Shown piece after piece: positions 1 to 9,934 of a stretch of DNA of 64,000 nt. The translations under genes and the position numbers were made by a program. The stretch's first letter is position 1. Every line of letters starts with the position of its first letter. The DNA is from Pleodorina starrii (taxonomy: Eukaryota > Chlorophyta > Chlorophyceae > Chlamydomonadales > Volvocaceae): assembly GCA_030267565.1 (NCBI GenBank), contig BRXU01000047.1, positions 434,001 through 498,000 on the forward strand, in the 5' to 3' direction. The notes beneath the pieces are model-generated. The model did no database searches, was not told the DNA's origin, and was given only the letters and a program-made list of their open reading frames with translations.

Positions 1-1679
1 GAAGGTGGGGAGGGGGAGGGGCCGAGGGAGGGTTATTGCATATGGAACCGCGGTGGGGTGGGTGTCGGAGTGGGTGGGTGGTCTGCAGCGCTGCAGGTCA
101 TGCGGCGAGCTGCGGTGACGGCGGCTGCGAACCTCCGGAAATGGGGAAATGGGGATGGGAAGGAACGGCTCGGAAGGGAGGGAGGGGGGTCGACCCGACG
201 CGGTGTGATACAGCGGGGCTGAATCACCGCCGCCGCCGCCGTGTGCGAGGGGGGGAGGGGTTGGGGAGAGGGGGGGGTGAATTGGAGGGATGCGGTTGGG
301 CTGGGATGGGCTGCGCTGGGATGGGATGGGCTGCGGTTGTGTTCGGCGTGTGTGTGTATGTGGGGGGGGGGGGTATTCACGTATAGGCCGGAGCCCGTCA
401 ACGTCTGCAAAATAAACAAACGTGGCAAACTTGCAAGTAGCAAGGGCGTCAGATACAAACCGAGAAAATGTAGCGCGTCCGAGTTGAGCCGCCACGTGAC
501 GAGGACGAGACGAGACGTAATGGTGGCTGCTGGAGATTTGCTGAGGCTGTTAGGTGACACGTTGCTGAACTGGTCGAGAAAGTGCGGCTGGGATGCCAGG
601 TGAGGGGGTTAAGGGCTGTGCCGGGTGCGGCCGTCAGTGCCAGCTGCTAGAGGGGAGGGGAAGCACTTTGTGGCCGCATGCCGCGTTGGCAGCGTTGGGT
701 TGGGCTCGTTGGACGTCGTTGGCAGTCGAGCATGTAAGGTGGGTAGCTGTGTGCGCTGGTGGTGGCCTTTTCAAAGCGTGGTGGCGGACTGGCGGTCGTT
801 CAGAAAACGGCTTGGCGAGGCGAGGTTTCGAGGCCTCGAGGTTTCGGTTTTGGTTTCGGTTTTAGGAAACTCCGCTGGTGGTTTCGGACGCGAGCTACCC
901 CGAGCAATACGTTTTGGCGGGAATGGAGAAGACGGGCGTCATGCCTGAAAAGGTGACGGAGCTCCTGAAATCCAGAGCCAGGGATGGAGAGATTTTGGGT
1001 GTACAGCACGTACGGCGTCCGCCAGATCTGCCCCTGTTTTGGCGGGGCTTGGAGGGTCGGGTCGGGTAAGGCCGGGTCGGGGCATGCTGTCGACTGCCCG
1101 CCCGCTTGCGGTGGCTCGGGCATCACCCCACCGTTTCTCCGCTCCATCGGAAACAGACCCCGGGGCAAACAGACCGAGGCCTCCACGCCCTTCATGATGT
1201 GCCGGGAGGGCAAAGCGCCTGCAGCCCATGCACCGCACCATCACTCCGCACTGCCGCTGCCGGCCTGTTTTGAGCGTTACTCTGCTGTGTGCTGTGTACT
1301 GTGTGCTGTGTGCTGTGTGCTGTGCGCTGTGTGCGTTCGCACCCCCCCCTTTTTGGAGCTACCGTGGTCTCCGTAGTCCAGAGCCTCAGCAGCGTAGGTC
1401 AGCAGGTACTGGTGGCACAAAGACACTCCTGATGTTGGAGCTGGTCGTGATGCACAACCGGAGGCGGGTACAGCGACTGCAGCTAGGAGGACGGGGAGTG
1501 GGGTTTGGGCTGGCGAACTCCACTAATACCGCTGCGGCTGCTGCAGTCCCGGCTTGCGTAGCGTGGTAAGTGGCGGAGGGGAGCTGCAGCAGCCTTCTGC
1601 AAGGCTCAGAGTTGCCTCCAACGTTGTCTTATTGATATGTTGTTGCTGTTTTGGCATGGAACTACCGTACGGCGGTACG
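1..1679. other. Intergenic low-complexity DNA, no gene seen
   Basis: G-rich simple sequence on the plus strand (long runs of G around 245-375) and a short CTGTGTG-type tandem stretch near 1280-1335. The open frames here are compositional: they use extreme Gly/Arg or Pro/Ser strings, overlap on both strands, and carry no recognisable domain. I see no splice-supported coding segment. Confidence 0.5.
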
Positions 1680-1751
1680 GCGCCACTAGTCCAGTGGTGA
1701 GGATATTTGCCTTCCAAGCAAAAGAGCGGGGTTCGATTCCCCGGTGGCGCA
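1680..1751 (+). tRNA. tRNA-Gly, anticodon TCC
   Basis: A complete 72-nt cloverleaf can be drawn. The acceptor stem GCGCCAC pairs with GTGGCGC (seven pairs) and is followed by discriminator A. The anticodon stem TTTGC/GCAAA encloses the seven-base loop CTTCCAA, which places anticodon TCC (reads GGA). The T arm is a 5-bp stem around TTCGATT. The internal promoter boxes are present (A box in the D arm, GGTTCGATTCC B box). There is no intron and no encoded CCA. It lies alone, with no neighbouring tRNA gene. Confidence 0.95.
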
Positions 1752-2645
1752 GGATAAACGTTTTGAGGCATGTCATTAGGCCCACTACAAAACTCGCCTC
1801 ACAGGGCGGGTATGTTGAGGCAAGGGTACCACGTGTGTATGCTGAACGGGGTGTGCCGTTCAGCTCCCAGGCGGGCACAGCTCCGACCGTGCTGACAGTG
1901 GCTCGCAGGACTCTGGCAAAAATTCAGGCTCCTAATCCGGCATGACACGCACGCTGTTATGTGATCTCCCGCCACAATTGCCAGCCCCGTTTGCTAGCTT
2001 TAACCCCTCAACGAATTCCTGTGGTGCTGAATGCTGCGGTCGTACGCTGTGGCAGAGCTGCGGAGCCTTCACGAAGAGGAAGACTGCAGGTTGCAGGTGG
2101 AAGCCCCCCCCAGCCTGGGCCAGCCTGAGTTGCTTCTAGAGGCAGGGGCACAACCAAGAGTCCTTTCACCCCCAAGATCGTACAATCCAGGCTTTCGACA
2201 CGCTGTGTCAATTACGCAGTGTTTCGTGACAGGCGGCATCACAAACAGGGGGACAAAAGGGACGATCGCCTGGGTCATATTATGCGTCATTGCGCGCCTT
2301 GGAGGACCTGTATCACCTATTCGAAAGTAAGAAACCCTTGAGTGTCGGCATGAGTCCCCATCCAAGGCCCTGTGCATCCTTGCACACACGCATCGATAGG
2401 CATCGATGATATATGCGTGACGGCCGCGACCTTAGCTATCGGCGCAGCGGCGCATTGCCGTTTAAAGACATATTGCTGCAATTAACGATATTCTTAACCC
2501 TTGTAGCCCTGGCTAGGCTTTCCTTCAAGTCTCCTTCCGCCGACCGACTTCGGAGAATTTTCAATCGACCGGCCCGCAGCCGCCACTTCATGCATTCTAC
2601 ACTGCAGACAACACTTGACATCCGTCTTGGTCCGATTGCCTAGGT
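1752..2645. other. Intergenic, no gene seen
   Basis: About 0.9 kb between the tRNA and the mariner-like element. Open frames are short and overlapping and show no domain. Base composition is less GC-rich than elsewhere, notably 2400-2560. Confidence 0.4.
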
Positions 2646-3156
2646 TATGGCTGTTCGGAGAACAAACTGCCACGCCCGTTGGTGGGTGCCGGTGTGTCTC
2701 AAAAAAAGCGAAAGCGACCGTACAGAAGCAAAACGAGCGAAAGCGAACCCTGCTGACCGTCAACGCTGCGCACTTCTCCAGTTGCTTTCCAGGCCCTGAC
2801 GATTTCGCCGACTGTTCTCTTCGATGGATGTCCGTTGAAAATGTCAGCAATCTGGGCATATGTGAAGCCCTCAACTGAATGCAGATGGCATACCCGCTCA
2901 CGGGTGTCAAGGCTGTAATAGTGTTGCTTTGCAATGGCCATTTTGGCACCTATCAAACTGCTGCTTGGACCTGTATGCTATGTATGCTGATGCCTATATA
3001 TGAGTATATGCAGCATCTATGAGCTATATGATTCGAGGGGCGAGGCAAAGCGAATTCGCTTTCGGCTCGTTTTGCTTCTGTACGGTCGCTTTCGCTTTTT
3101 TTGAGACACACCGGCACCCACCAACGGGCAGGCAGTTTGTTCTCCGAACCGCCATA
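2646..3156. mobile_element. Short Tc1/mariner-type element with ~100-bp terminal inverted repeats
   Basis: Bases 2648-2752 and 3046-3154 are near-perfect inverted repeats. Each starts TGGC(T/G)GTTCGGAG and runs inward through a run of A/T (seven bases) and a segment with repeated GCGAAAGCGA. Both outer ends abut the dinucleotide TA (2646-2647 and 3155-3156), the target duplication expected of Tc1/mariner elements. The interior (about 290 bp) encodes, on the minus strand, a transposase-like helix-turn-helix but no DDE/D catalytic domain. This is therefore a non-autonomous deletion derivative. Seen: the inverted repeats and the flanking TA. Inferred: the superfamily. Confidence 0.82.
2699..2941 (-). 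CDS. Transposase-derived helix-turn-helix fragment
   Basis: An 80-residue open frame starting at the ATG of MAIAKQHYYS. The segment RERVCHLHSVEGFTYAQIAD followed by KRTVGEIVRAWKATGEV has the spacing and residues of the N-terminal paired-like helix-turn-helix of Tc1/mariner/IS630 transposases: an EG-(F/Y)-T turn, an IAxIF helix, and a second TVxxIVRAW helix. The last ~20 residues are translated from the left terminal repeat, so the catalytic domain is absent. It may be a relict, or a small DNA-binding protein able to recognise its own termini. No promoter was identified. Confidence 0.5.
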   Translation of the reverse strand: MAIAKQHYYSLDTRERVCHLHSVEGFTYAQIADIFNGHPSKRTVGEIVRAWKATGEVRSVDGQQGSLSLVLLLYGRFRFF

Positions 3157-3453
3157 AAGCGCCCAGTTGTGAAGTGGTACAACAGTTATAAATGCAACTG
3201 ACCGAGCGGGCGGATTCGAACACTGCTACAATTCTTGCCCCGAATAAGTCCCGGTACAGAGACATGTACCATTCCTATGAATAACTTAGAAGTCGTCCGT
3301 GGCTTTCCTAAACATTTCCGCTTTCTGACTCATTCGTTAACACATCAACTTTACACCTTTGAAGCATTGTCCTTTCCCAGTTCTTATCTTGGTATTATCA
3401 GGCGCAAAACACCTAAGTCTTACTGATTCCTGAAGGCTTTTACGGGCGTCGCT
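3157..3453. other. Upstream region of the coiled-coil gene
   Basis: About 300 bp, relatively AT-rich for this window, between the mariner-like element and the ATG at 3454. It probably holds the 5' UTR and promoter of the following locus. No defined TATA box or other site could be assigned. Confidence 0.3.
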
Positions 3454-4742
3454 ATGGCAATCTTCGGCTACAACCCTTTTGAAATTATCACGGACGCCAA
3501 GGGCCAGTTGTATATTCGTGCTACTCCTAACAAAGATATTACCTTGAACGACTATTACAAGCACATGGCCACGGAGTTCATGAAGCAACACGAGCAAAAG
3601 CTTGCCGCACTGAACGCCGACTTCGAAGCCAAGCTCAAGGAACAAGAAACCGAGGTTCAGGTGAGGCTAAGATGTAAATTATTCTCCATTATGACAACAG
3701 CGTTTTTGAGCTCTTGTATGTCGGCCGTCCTTGGGGCATCATGTGCCCTTCCATCCACAGTGCAAACCAGGTTGCCACCTGCTTCGCTGCTAACGCTGGC
3801 CCCCTGCCACACCCCGCACCTGCATCTGGACCATTCCCCAATCCCGCAGAGCTGGCAGGAGCACGCGGCCCAGACCGCCAACGCGCTCTCCGATCTAATT
3901 CGCGACAAGGAGGCTCTGGAGACCGCCAACCGCCAGCTCGAGGCCGCCAACCGGGCGCTCTTGGCCGACTTTTCCCGTCTGCAGCAGCAGTTTGACGAGC
4001 AGGAGGTCGCCCTCGCCGACCGCACACAGCAGTGGGAGGAGGCCTGCAAGCGTACGGCGGTTCTGGAGCCGCTCCAGCAGCAGGTGGCGGAGCTGAGCCG
4101 CCAGGTGGAGTCGATGGCGGCGCTGCGGCGGCAGAGGTGGCCGAGGTGGCGCCACTGCGCAATCAGGCCGCGGAGGCGGAGGCGCTGAGGCAGCAGGTGG
4201 CGGTGTTGGGGGCCCAGATGGCAGACGTATAGCCGCTGCGGAAGAGGGCGGCGGAGGCGGAGGCGCTGCAGCGGCAGCTGGCGGTGGCGGAGCGCCAGGC
4301 GGCGGCTGTGGGGCCTCTGGAGGCTCAGCTCAAGGAGGCTCAGAGCAACTACGTGACGGCCTCCAAGGAGCTGGAGATCTGGATTCGCAAGCACGGGAGC
4401 CTGCTGGTGCAGAAGGCCGAGGCGGAGGAGCAGCGGGACCGGCTGTTCGACCCGCGACTCGACATGGCCGAGGTGCGCGGCGCCATGCCGGCCGTGGACG
4501 CAGCGATGCAGGCCCTCGAGAGCGAGCTGGCGGGGGTGGCGGTCGTGATGGATGAGGTACACGCCTCGTACGCGGAGAGCATCCAGTGGACTCGCGACAA
4601 GGTGACGCAGCGCCTGGAGCGAATGGCCGCAAAGATCCGGGAGCGGGACGAGCAGATCGACCAGCTACAGGCGCAACTACGGGAGGGGGTGCAGGCGGCG
4701 GCGGAGGAGGAGGCGGAGGAGGAGGCGGTCGCGGCGCCGTAA
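3454..4742 (+). pseudogene. Coiled-coil protein gene, interrupted by a frameshift and a stop codon
   Basis: Exon 1 (3454-3660) encodes MAIFGYNPFEIITDAKG... and ends at CAG|GTGAGG. The intron closes at CCCGCAG before 3850, keeping phase. Exon 2 is heptad-rich: alternating Leu with Glu/Gln/Lys/Ala across LSDLIRDKEALETANRQLEA and later KVTQRLERMAAKIRERDEQ, typical of a long parallel coiled coil. The frame changes near 4125 (to the AEVAEVAPLRNQAAEAEAL frame). An in-frame TAG at 4230-4232 then cuts the same heptad pattern, which resumes immediately (PLRKRAAEAEALQRQLAVAE). The last frame ends in an acidic EEAEEEAVAAP tail. The terminal TAA sits inside GTAAGTG, a good donor, so a further exon is possible. 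Either this is a decaying gene or the assembly has two errors. Function unknown. Confidence 0.6.
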
Positions 4743-5056
4743 GTGTGCCGTACATCCGTTGTCCCGGGGTGGCACATAACTGCCGGTGGGTGGTTGGCGC
4801 CGGTGTAGTTGCCTCCCAGTTGCTGCTGCCCGTGTCTGGCCGATTCGTCCGGGTTAAGCGGGGGTGGGGTGCCACGTGCCAGCTCGAAGACGCGTGTGAC
4901 GGCGAATTCAAAGAGGATTACACCGGCGGTTCCCGCGCGTGTCAGTCCCCAGTCCAGGATGAGCAAACCCACGAAGCCCGCCGCCGCCGGAGGCAGCCTG
5001 GTAGATCCCAGGCGGACCCCAACCCGCAACATCACAAGCTGTTCTGGTAGGCAAAC

Positions 5057-5091
5057 TCCCCGCCCACTCCGCCCACAGGAGTGGGCGGGGA
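5057..5091. repeat. Perfect GC-rich hairpin
   Basis: TCCCCGCCCACTCC (5057-5070) is the exact reverse complement of GGAGTGGGCGGGGA (5078-5091), with a 7-nt spacer GCCCACA. It lies about 320 bp after the broken coiled-coil gene. It could be a structured 3' UTR element or a replication-slippage product. Confidence 0.75.
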
Positions 5092-5412
5092 AGCTGCCCG
5101 CGTTAAGTGTCCGTTGGCAGGAAATGCGGCCGCTCGCATCGCGGCCGTGCTTGATTGGCTTTGCTAGGGCTTAATAAGGAGGTCGCCCGGGGTCGGGATC
5201 GGGATTGGGGTCGGGTTTGGGATCCGGGCCGGATCGGGCCGTAGTGACAGTGAGCACCGAGCAAGGCGCCATACACACACGGACACACACACGCAGGAGC
5301 GAGGGGTTGTGGCTTTTGATGCAGCGCCGACTGCGGGCGCCCCAGCCAGTCCGGGATTTGGGTTTATGCCTTCAGTGCCTTCAAACGTGACGCACGGGGG
5401 AGTTTGGGATTT

Positions 5413-5477
5413 GGGTTTGGGTCTTGAACAAGGCAAACTTGAACTGGGTTTGGGTCTTGAACAAGGCAAACTTGAAC
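5413..5477 (+). repeat. Two-copy tandem repeat, period 33 bp
   Basis: Positions 5413-5444 and 5446-5477 carry the same 32 bases (beginning GGGTTTGGGTCTTGAACAAG). It sits just upstream of the duplicated segment. Confidence 0.85.
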
Positions 5478-5650
5478 GTAACCTCAGTGAACACGGGTGC
5501 GATACGAGCGGATGCTCGCGGCAATGGGCTCATGTTTGTGGACGACGGCGTGTGCGCAAGCTTGGGTTGGTGTGACGGATATTCAGTCACAGTAACGGTA
5601 ATGGGCAGTGGGCCCTTAAATAGGCAGACGCGGCCCGTGCGCAGCGCCCT

Positions 5651-5905
5651 TTGATTTCATTCGGTGCCGTTGGCTGAGCCTGCCGCGTAGGCACGCTTTT
5701 TCCCAATGGAGGGCTACGCGGCCGGAACGTACGTGATTGGGGAACGATTTGGATATTTCGTTGGTTGATCTCAACGGCTCCACGTAAGCGCTTTGACGCC
5801 TGTCAAGGGTGGTGGTGCTGTACTGCAATCTAGCGAGCGGGCAAGCGAGCGGACATGCACTGATGTGAACGATATCGGCGACTCTGGGCACTCGGCCCGG
5901 TAGCA
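5651..5905 (+). repeat. Duplicated 255-bp leader, copy 1
   Basis: Starts TTTGATTTCATTCGGTGCCG and ends at GGGCACTCGGCCCGG. It recurs at 9959-10216 with few differences, including a small insertion in the second copy. It marks the left edge of each duplication unit. Confidence 0.9.
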
Positions 5906-5939
5906 ACCCTTCTCAGGTGCTGGGTTGGCAGCACCTGCA

Positions 5940-6090
5940 TGTTGCTTGCGGACTCAACGGGTCAGATCAGCCATGGCACCCCCCGGGGTGCCCCTAGGGT
6001 AGGATGAACAGTTCGTCGAGCCGGTACGGATAGCGACCGGTGTGAAAGCTGGACCCCTTGTAACGATACCATCCGATTACCGGTAACTGC
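5940..6090 (+). repeat. LINE 3'-end fragment (dispersed tail repeat)
   Basis: It carries the segment GGGTAGGATGAACAG, then CCGGTACGG, then GCGACCGGTGTGAAAGC, shared with the 3' end of the decayed LINE (15236-15335) and with copies near 15900, 16208 and, inverted, 9850 and 61980. It is best explained as a 5'-truncated insertion that predates the duplication, since both units carry it. Confidence 0.6.
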
Positions 6091-6940
6091 GCAGTCCGTC
6101 TAGCCGATGTGAAAGGCGACCGTTGTGAAAATAATTTATTAATTACAGAGGAGCTGGATAACGTTGTGAAAGCTGGACCATCTTGTACGGGCCGCAATCT
6201 AACAACTGCCAGGAATAACTGACGGCGTGACGGGCATCGGGCCCAGTCGGGCCCGTTCGGGCCCGGGCATCGGGCCCCGGGCCCCGATCTCCCGATCCCC
6301 GGCACAGCGATGAGACCCCGCTTACGGTTGAATGTAGAGCACATGGAATGTAGAGCACGTATCATCATTCGTATGCTATGCTTGTTAAGTCGCCGCATCG
6401 CGACTGTGGACTGAGCCTGCATCTCAGGATTACCACTCCGCCCTTAACAGCGTTCACACAAACAAAGTACATTGATCTTGTCAAAGTCACAAAATTGGGA
6501 ACGCGGAAATTCAGTGCGCGTAATGACAGCCGGATCGACTAATTTTCACCGTGCTGTGTCACCTGATTGACGGTTCGGCGCAGCGGCATCACTCCTTCCC
6601 TATTTGGGGCTTTGGCATGTGAGAAAGGTGCGTCAAGACGGGGAGCACACATTTACTTGCGCGTTACGCGACTTTGGCTGTTGTGTAGAATGTTATGCCC
6701 AGCCGCAGCGCTGCATGCCATCTAACCAGTATAAGCAGTCATGAAATATCCTAGCATACATCAGCATAGTGGTCGGCAGGCATCGGTCCACATCGCACGC
6801 ACCTCTCCTCGACTCTCACCCTGCACCCGCCCTCGTCCCCGCTCGTGCCGCTTGTTTCCACGCCGCCGTTGTGCGCCCCTCGATGGCGGTTCCCATCTTC
6901 TGCTGCTGCTCCATCCAGCCGCCAAGGGCAGGAAAGCGCG

Positions 6941-8728
6941 ATGGCCGTCAACACCACCTCCTCCGAGCTCCACCTCCGCTTCTCGCCGCCAACGACAGGG
7001 CGACAAAGGCGGCTGGACGACCAGCTGCAGGAGGTCTTCGGTGGCTGGGAAGACCGGCTTCAGCGCATGCAACACTGCACCTGCCTGCGCGTGGAGCTAT
7101 GCTTCCCGACCCCGGTTGCAGGAGGTCTTGGGTGGCGGCCGACCGACCTGTGCGATCGGCTGCTGGCCCTCTTCGATGCTGCCCCAGTGACCGCCAAGAA
7201 CATCCGGGAGCTCCACATCGAGGTGTTCACCAACACGGGCGTCGCGGCCGTCGAGCTCTCCTCAGCACTCCCCGAACGGCTGGCTGCGAGGTTCCCCTCT
7301 CTGCAGGACCTGAGGCTGGTGGGCACGTGGGTCCCAGCCGAGCCGCAGTCCTTCTACTCCGGCATCGCGGCTCACCTCCCCCGCCTGCAGCGTCTGCAGA
7401 TCTGCATCTTCGAGGGGCTCAACTACATCGGAGAGTTGGTGGGCAGCCTCACCCAGCTGCGGGACCTCACGCTGAGCAACGCCTGGTACTCCACCGTTTC
7501 GGTGTCTCCAGAGGAGGTGAAGGTGCTTGCTCGCTTTCCAAGTCTCCGCACGCTCCGGCTGCAAGGGATAGCAGCCATCGATTGGCCGTCTGACCGCCCC
7601 AGCCTGGTGCACGTGCTGCGTTTTGGACTCGGTGAGGCGCTTGAGGAGCTGGAGATCGATGGCGGGGGCGTCCGGCTGACCAGGGCAAGAATGTCAGAAG
7701 ACTGCAGCAGCATTAGTCAGCCACAGCAGCAGCAGCAGATTGGCAGCTGGGACATGGATGTCTCCGACCACCGCCTCCTAAAAACCGTCATTGCAGCGGT
7801 GACAGAGGCGGCGCTGCGGCTGAACCGGCTGAGGCTCCAGAAGGCTAAGCTGGAGGACATCCTGAGCGACTCGCTGCTGCGCTACCTGGACGTCCTGAAG
7901 GTGGACGCTCTCCGGCTCACGACCGACCGGGAGGTGCCACGCCTGGGCAGGGCGCTGCAGCGACTCACCTCCGGGACCGCTCAGCCCCCAAAGTACCTCA
8001 CTATGTACCAGGTGCAGCACCGTGCAGGCATGGCCAGCCTACTGCACGAATGTGCTCCACTGCTGGCACGGAGGCTGCAGCGGCTGGAGTTCCACGAGTG
8101 CGCGGGCCTCACGCCTGCCAACCTGGTGTCCCTGCTGGTTGCCCTGCCGCTGTGTGAGGAGGTGGTGGTGCGCTCCTGCGAGGGTTTGAACACCGACAGG
8201 CAGTACATGGCCTTGGTAGAGGGCCTGCTGGCGCTACCCCCGGGGGCGGAGCTGCGGAGCCGGCCGCTGCACATCTACCTGGACCGCTACCCCCTACGTC
8301 AGCATGGGCCGCTTAAGGGTGAGGACGTCAGCAAGTACGCGGGCGCGGTGGCCGAGGTGGGCCGTGCCTCGCTCCTGAGCTGGCTGGGTGTGCCGGGAAC
8401 TTCCGAGGGTGACGAAGAGGCGAGGGGAGGAGGGGGAGGAGGAGGGGGAGGAGGACGGGGAGGAGGAGGAGGGGGAGGAGGAGGGGGAGGAGGAGGAGGG
8501 GGAGGAGGAGGGGGAGGAGAGGAGGGGGAGGAGGAGGAGGGGGAGGAGGAGGAGGAGGAGGATGCGGAGGACATCGTCCGCCGGCTCACTCGCGATATAA
8601 TGGAGCGGGTGTGGATCAACGCCACTGCCTGGGAGCTGAACATGCCTCTGGAGCTTGGCGGTGTGGCGGCACGCGTGTCCTTTCGCACGAAAGAGAGGGG
8701 TCCCGTGCGGCTATCAAATTGGCCGTAA
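6941..8728 (+). CDS. Leucine-rich-repeat-like protein, copy A (short form)
   Basis: A single uninterrupted 595-residue frame. The ATG at 6941 is preferred because it sits in the same GGAAAGCGCG-ATG context as the start of copy B; an in-frame ATG 96 bases upstream is poorly conserved. Irregular leucine-rich segments run from about residue 80 to 470, for example FPSLQDLRLVGTW, LPRLQRLQICIFEGLNYIGE, FPSLRTLRLQGI and RRLQRLEFHECAGLTPANLV, where the last resembles cysteine-containing (F-box-associated) repeats. A poly-Gly then Glu-rich tract (about residues 495-545) precedes a conserved tail with DIVRRLTRDIMERVW. Relative to copy B it lacks about 50 N-terminal residues, including the F-box-like segment. 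The role may be substrate or partner binding; enzyme activity is unlikely. It is intact, so probably functional or recently so. Confidence 0.72.
   Translation: MAVNTTSSELHLRFSPPTTGRQRRLDDQLQEVFGGWEDRLQRMQHCTCLRVELCFPTPVAGGLGWRPTDLCDRLLALFDAAPVTAKNIRELHIEVFTNTGVAAVELSSALPERLAARFPSLQDLRLVGTWVPAEPQSFYSGIAAHLPRLQRLQICIFEGLNYIGELVGSLTQLRDLTLSNAWYSTVSVSPEEVKVLARFPSLRTLRLQGIAAIDWPSDRPSLVHVLRFGLGEALEELEIDGGGVRLTRARMSEDCSSISQPQQQQQIGSWDMDVSDHRLLKTVIAAVTEAALRLNRLRLQKAKLEDILSDSLLRYLDVLKVDALRLTTDREVPRLGRALQRLTSGTAQPPKYLTMYQVQHRAGMASLLHECAPLLARRLQRLEFHECAGLTPANLVSLLVALPLCEEVVVRSCEGLNTDRQYMALVEGLLALPPGAELRSRPLHIYLDRYPLRQHGPLKGEDVSKYAGAVAEVGRASLLSWLGVPGTSEGDEEARGGGGGGGGGGRGGGGGGGGGGGGGGGGGGGGEEGEEEEGEEEEEEDAEDIVRRLTRDIMERVWINATAWELNMPLELGGVAARVSFRTKERGPVRLSNWP
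8421..8567 (+). repeat. GGA-rich purine microsatellite inside copy A
   Basis: A strand-asymmetric GGA/GGAGG array encodes Gly then Glu tracts in the sense frame and Pro/Ser in the other strand. It stays in frame and has a counterpart at 18808-19080 in copy B with a different length and more Glu/Asp. Confidence 0.9.
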
Positions 8729-9854
8729 AGGCTGACTGCTGAGGGGCGGGACCTTCTCCAGTCCAACGTCCTCCGCTTTGGGGCAGCCTCTGCGCCGCAT
8801 TGATCCGCCGATTGATTTTCCTGGACGGATTACATGGGGAAAGGGAAGGGAGGGAGGGGGAAGGTTTAGGACGGGTTGCCGCGCAGCTGGCGGCGAGTGA
8901 GCCTTCGTGGTGCACATGCTGGAGGACGGGTGTGCGTGCAGGAGTTGGCATGGCCCTGGAAGCCGTGTGAGCTGCTGCGCTTCTGTATTGCTGCTGACAG
9001 CACAGCGCGGGGCGAGCCTATTTACTCGCGGGCACACACGGGCGGATGTGTGTCCCGCTGCCCGCCCCTCGCCAGCCAAACTCAGACCTCGAATCCTGTG
9101 GACCGCATGCACGCGGGGTATGTGGAGCGCGGCCAGTGACTGTTTGAACGGAACCCTCCCTCGAGCTGACCGACGAGCTGATAAGCTTGATGGCTGGGTC
9201 TATCTCGCCCGTTACGTCCGTGCTGCTCATCCCTACGTAGTCTGGCGTTTTGCCTGTAGTGCTAGTGCGGAGTGAGGGAAGCTGTGTCCACATGCATGTT
9301 GTATGTGAGGCCGCACGGCATCAGGTCGTTGATGGCTGCTGCTTACCGGTATTAGCAGTCGGCTCGCTGTGCACCTAGCAGCGGTAAGCACCTAGCAGCA
9401 CCAGCCGCTATACGATAACTGTTGCACTTGCTTGGGAGTTTCCTGTCGTGTTGACCACCGACGGCGCCTTTGTCTGCTGGCTGCGCGGTGTGTGCGTTTG
9501 CCGCATTCCTCACTCACTCATTGCTGTGTGGGATTAGCTGGGTTGCGCCATGCGCCGGTTTGGTTTCTGCTGTTTGAATCATGCGTACGACGGTACGAGG
9601 GGAAGGCAGGGGTGCGGGAAGAGTTAAACGGTAGGTGGCAGTTTGCCCCAAGGTACGGTGCGTACTGTCGCCGCATACGTCCTGTTTGGTTTTGTGCAAT
9701 CGATGCGCGTATCTACGGAGCTTGATGCCCGGGTGAGGGCCGGAGGCGGAGTGGTGGCGGGTTGCTGCCAAATCTGGTGGTCTAGATTGCTGCCGAAATG
9801 CACCAGAACTTGGATCCGCTCACCAAGGCTGGGTCTTGCTCAAGCGTTAGTTAG

Positions 9855-9905
9855 GATTGGATGGTTACAAGGGGAACCGGTTTTCACACCGTTTGCTAGC
9901 CGTAC
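9855..9905 (-). repeat. Inverted LINE 3'-end fragment
   Basis: The reverse complement reads TACGGCTAGCAAACGGTGTG then AAAACCGGTTCCCCTTGTAA, nearly identical to 15281-15320 at the end of the full-length LINE. It is a short truncated copy in the opposite orientation. Confidence 0.75.
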
Positions 9906-9908
9906 AGG

Positions 9909-9934
9909 CCTTAGGGTTTTAGGGTTTAGGGTTT
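9909..9934 (+). repeat. Interstitial telomere-type repeat at the duplication junction
   Basis: Reads CTTAGGGTTTTAGGGTTTAG followed by GGTTT, about three to four units mixing TTTAGGG and TTTTAGGG. It lies directly between the inverted LINE tail and the start of duplication unit B. Confidence 0.85.

Larger units (their letters stand above)
4743..5650. other. Intergenic with a strong hairpin and a short tandem repeat
   Basis: No convincing coding segment. It contains a 14-bp perfect hairpin (5057-5091), a G-rich tract at 5175-5235 and two 32-base copies of a GGGTTTGGGTCTTGAAC-type repeat (5413-5444 and 5446-5477). Confidence 0.45.
5651..9810 (+). repeat. Tandem segmental duplication, unit A
   Basis: This segment aligns in order with unit B: a ~255-bp leader (5651-5905 versus 9959-10216), a LINE 3'-end fragment (5940-6090 versus 15840-15940 plus 16208-16275), a common promoter-side block (6140-6930 versus 16330-17080), the leucine-rich gene, and about 1 kb of 3' flank ending near 9810 versus 20420. 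The copies are clearly diverged, with many substitutions and indels, so the event is not recent. Confidence 0.85.

Noticed and set aside
8299..8766. Minus-strand poly-Pro/Ser ORF
   Set aside because: Antisense reading of the GGA array of the leucine-rich gene.
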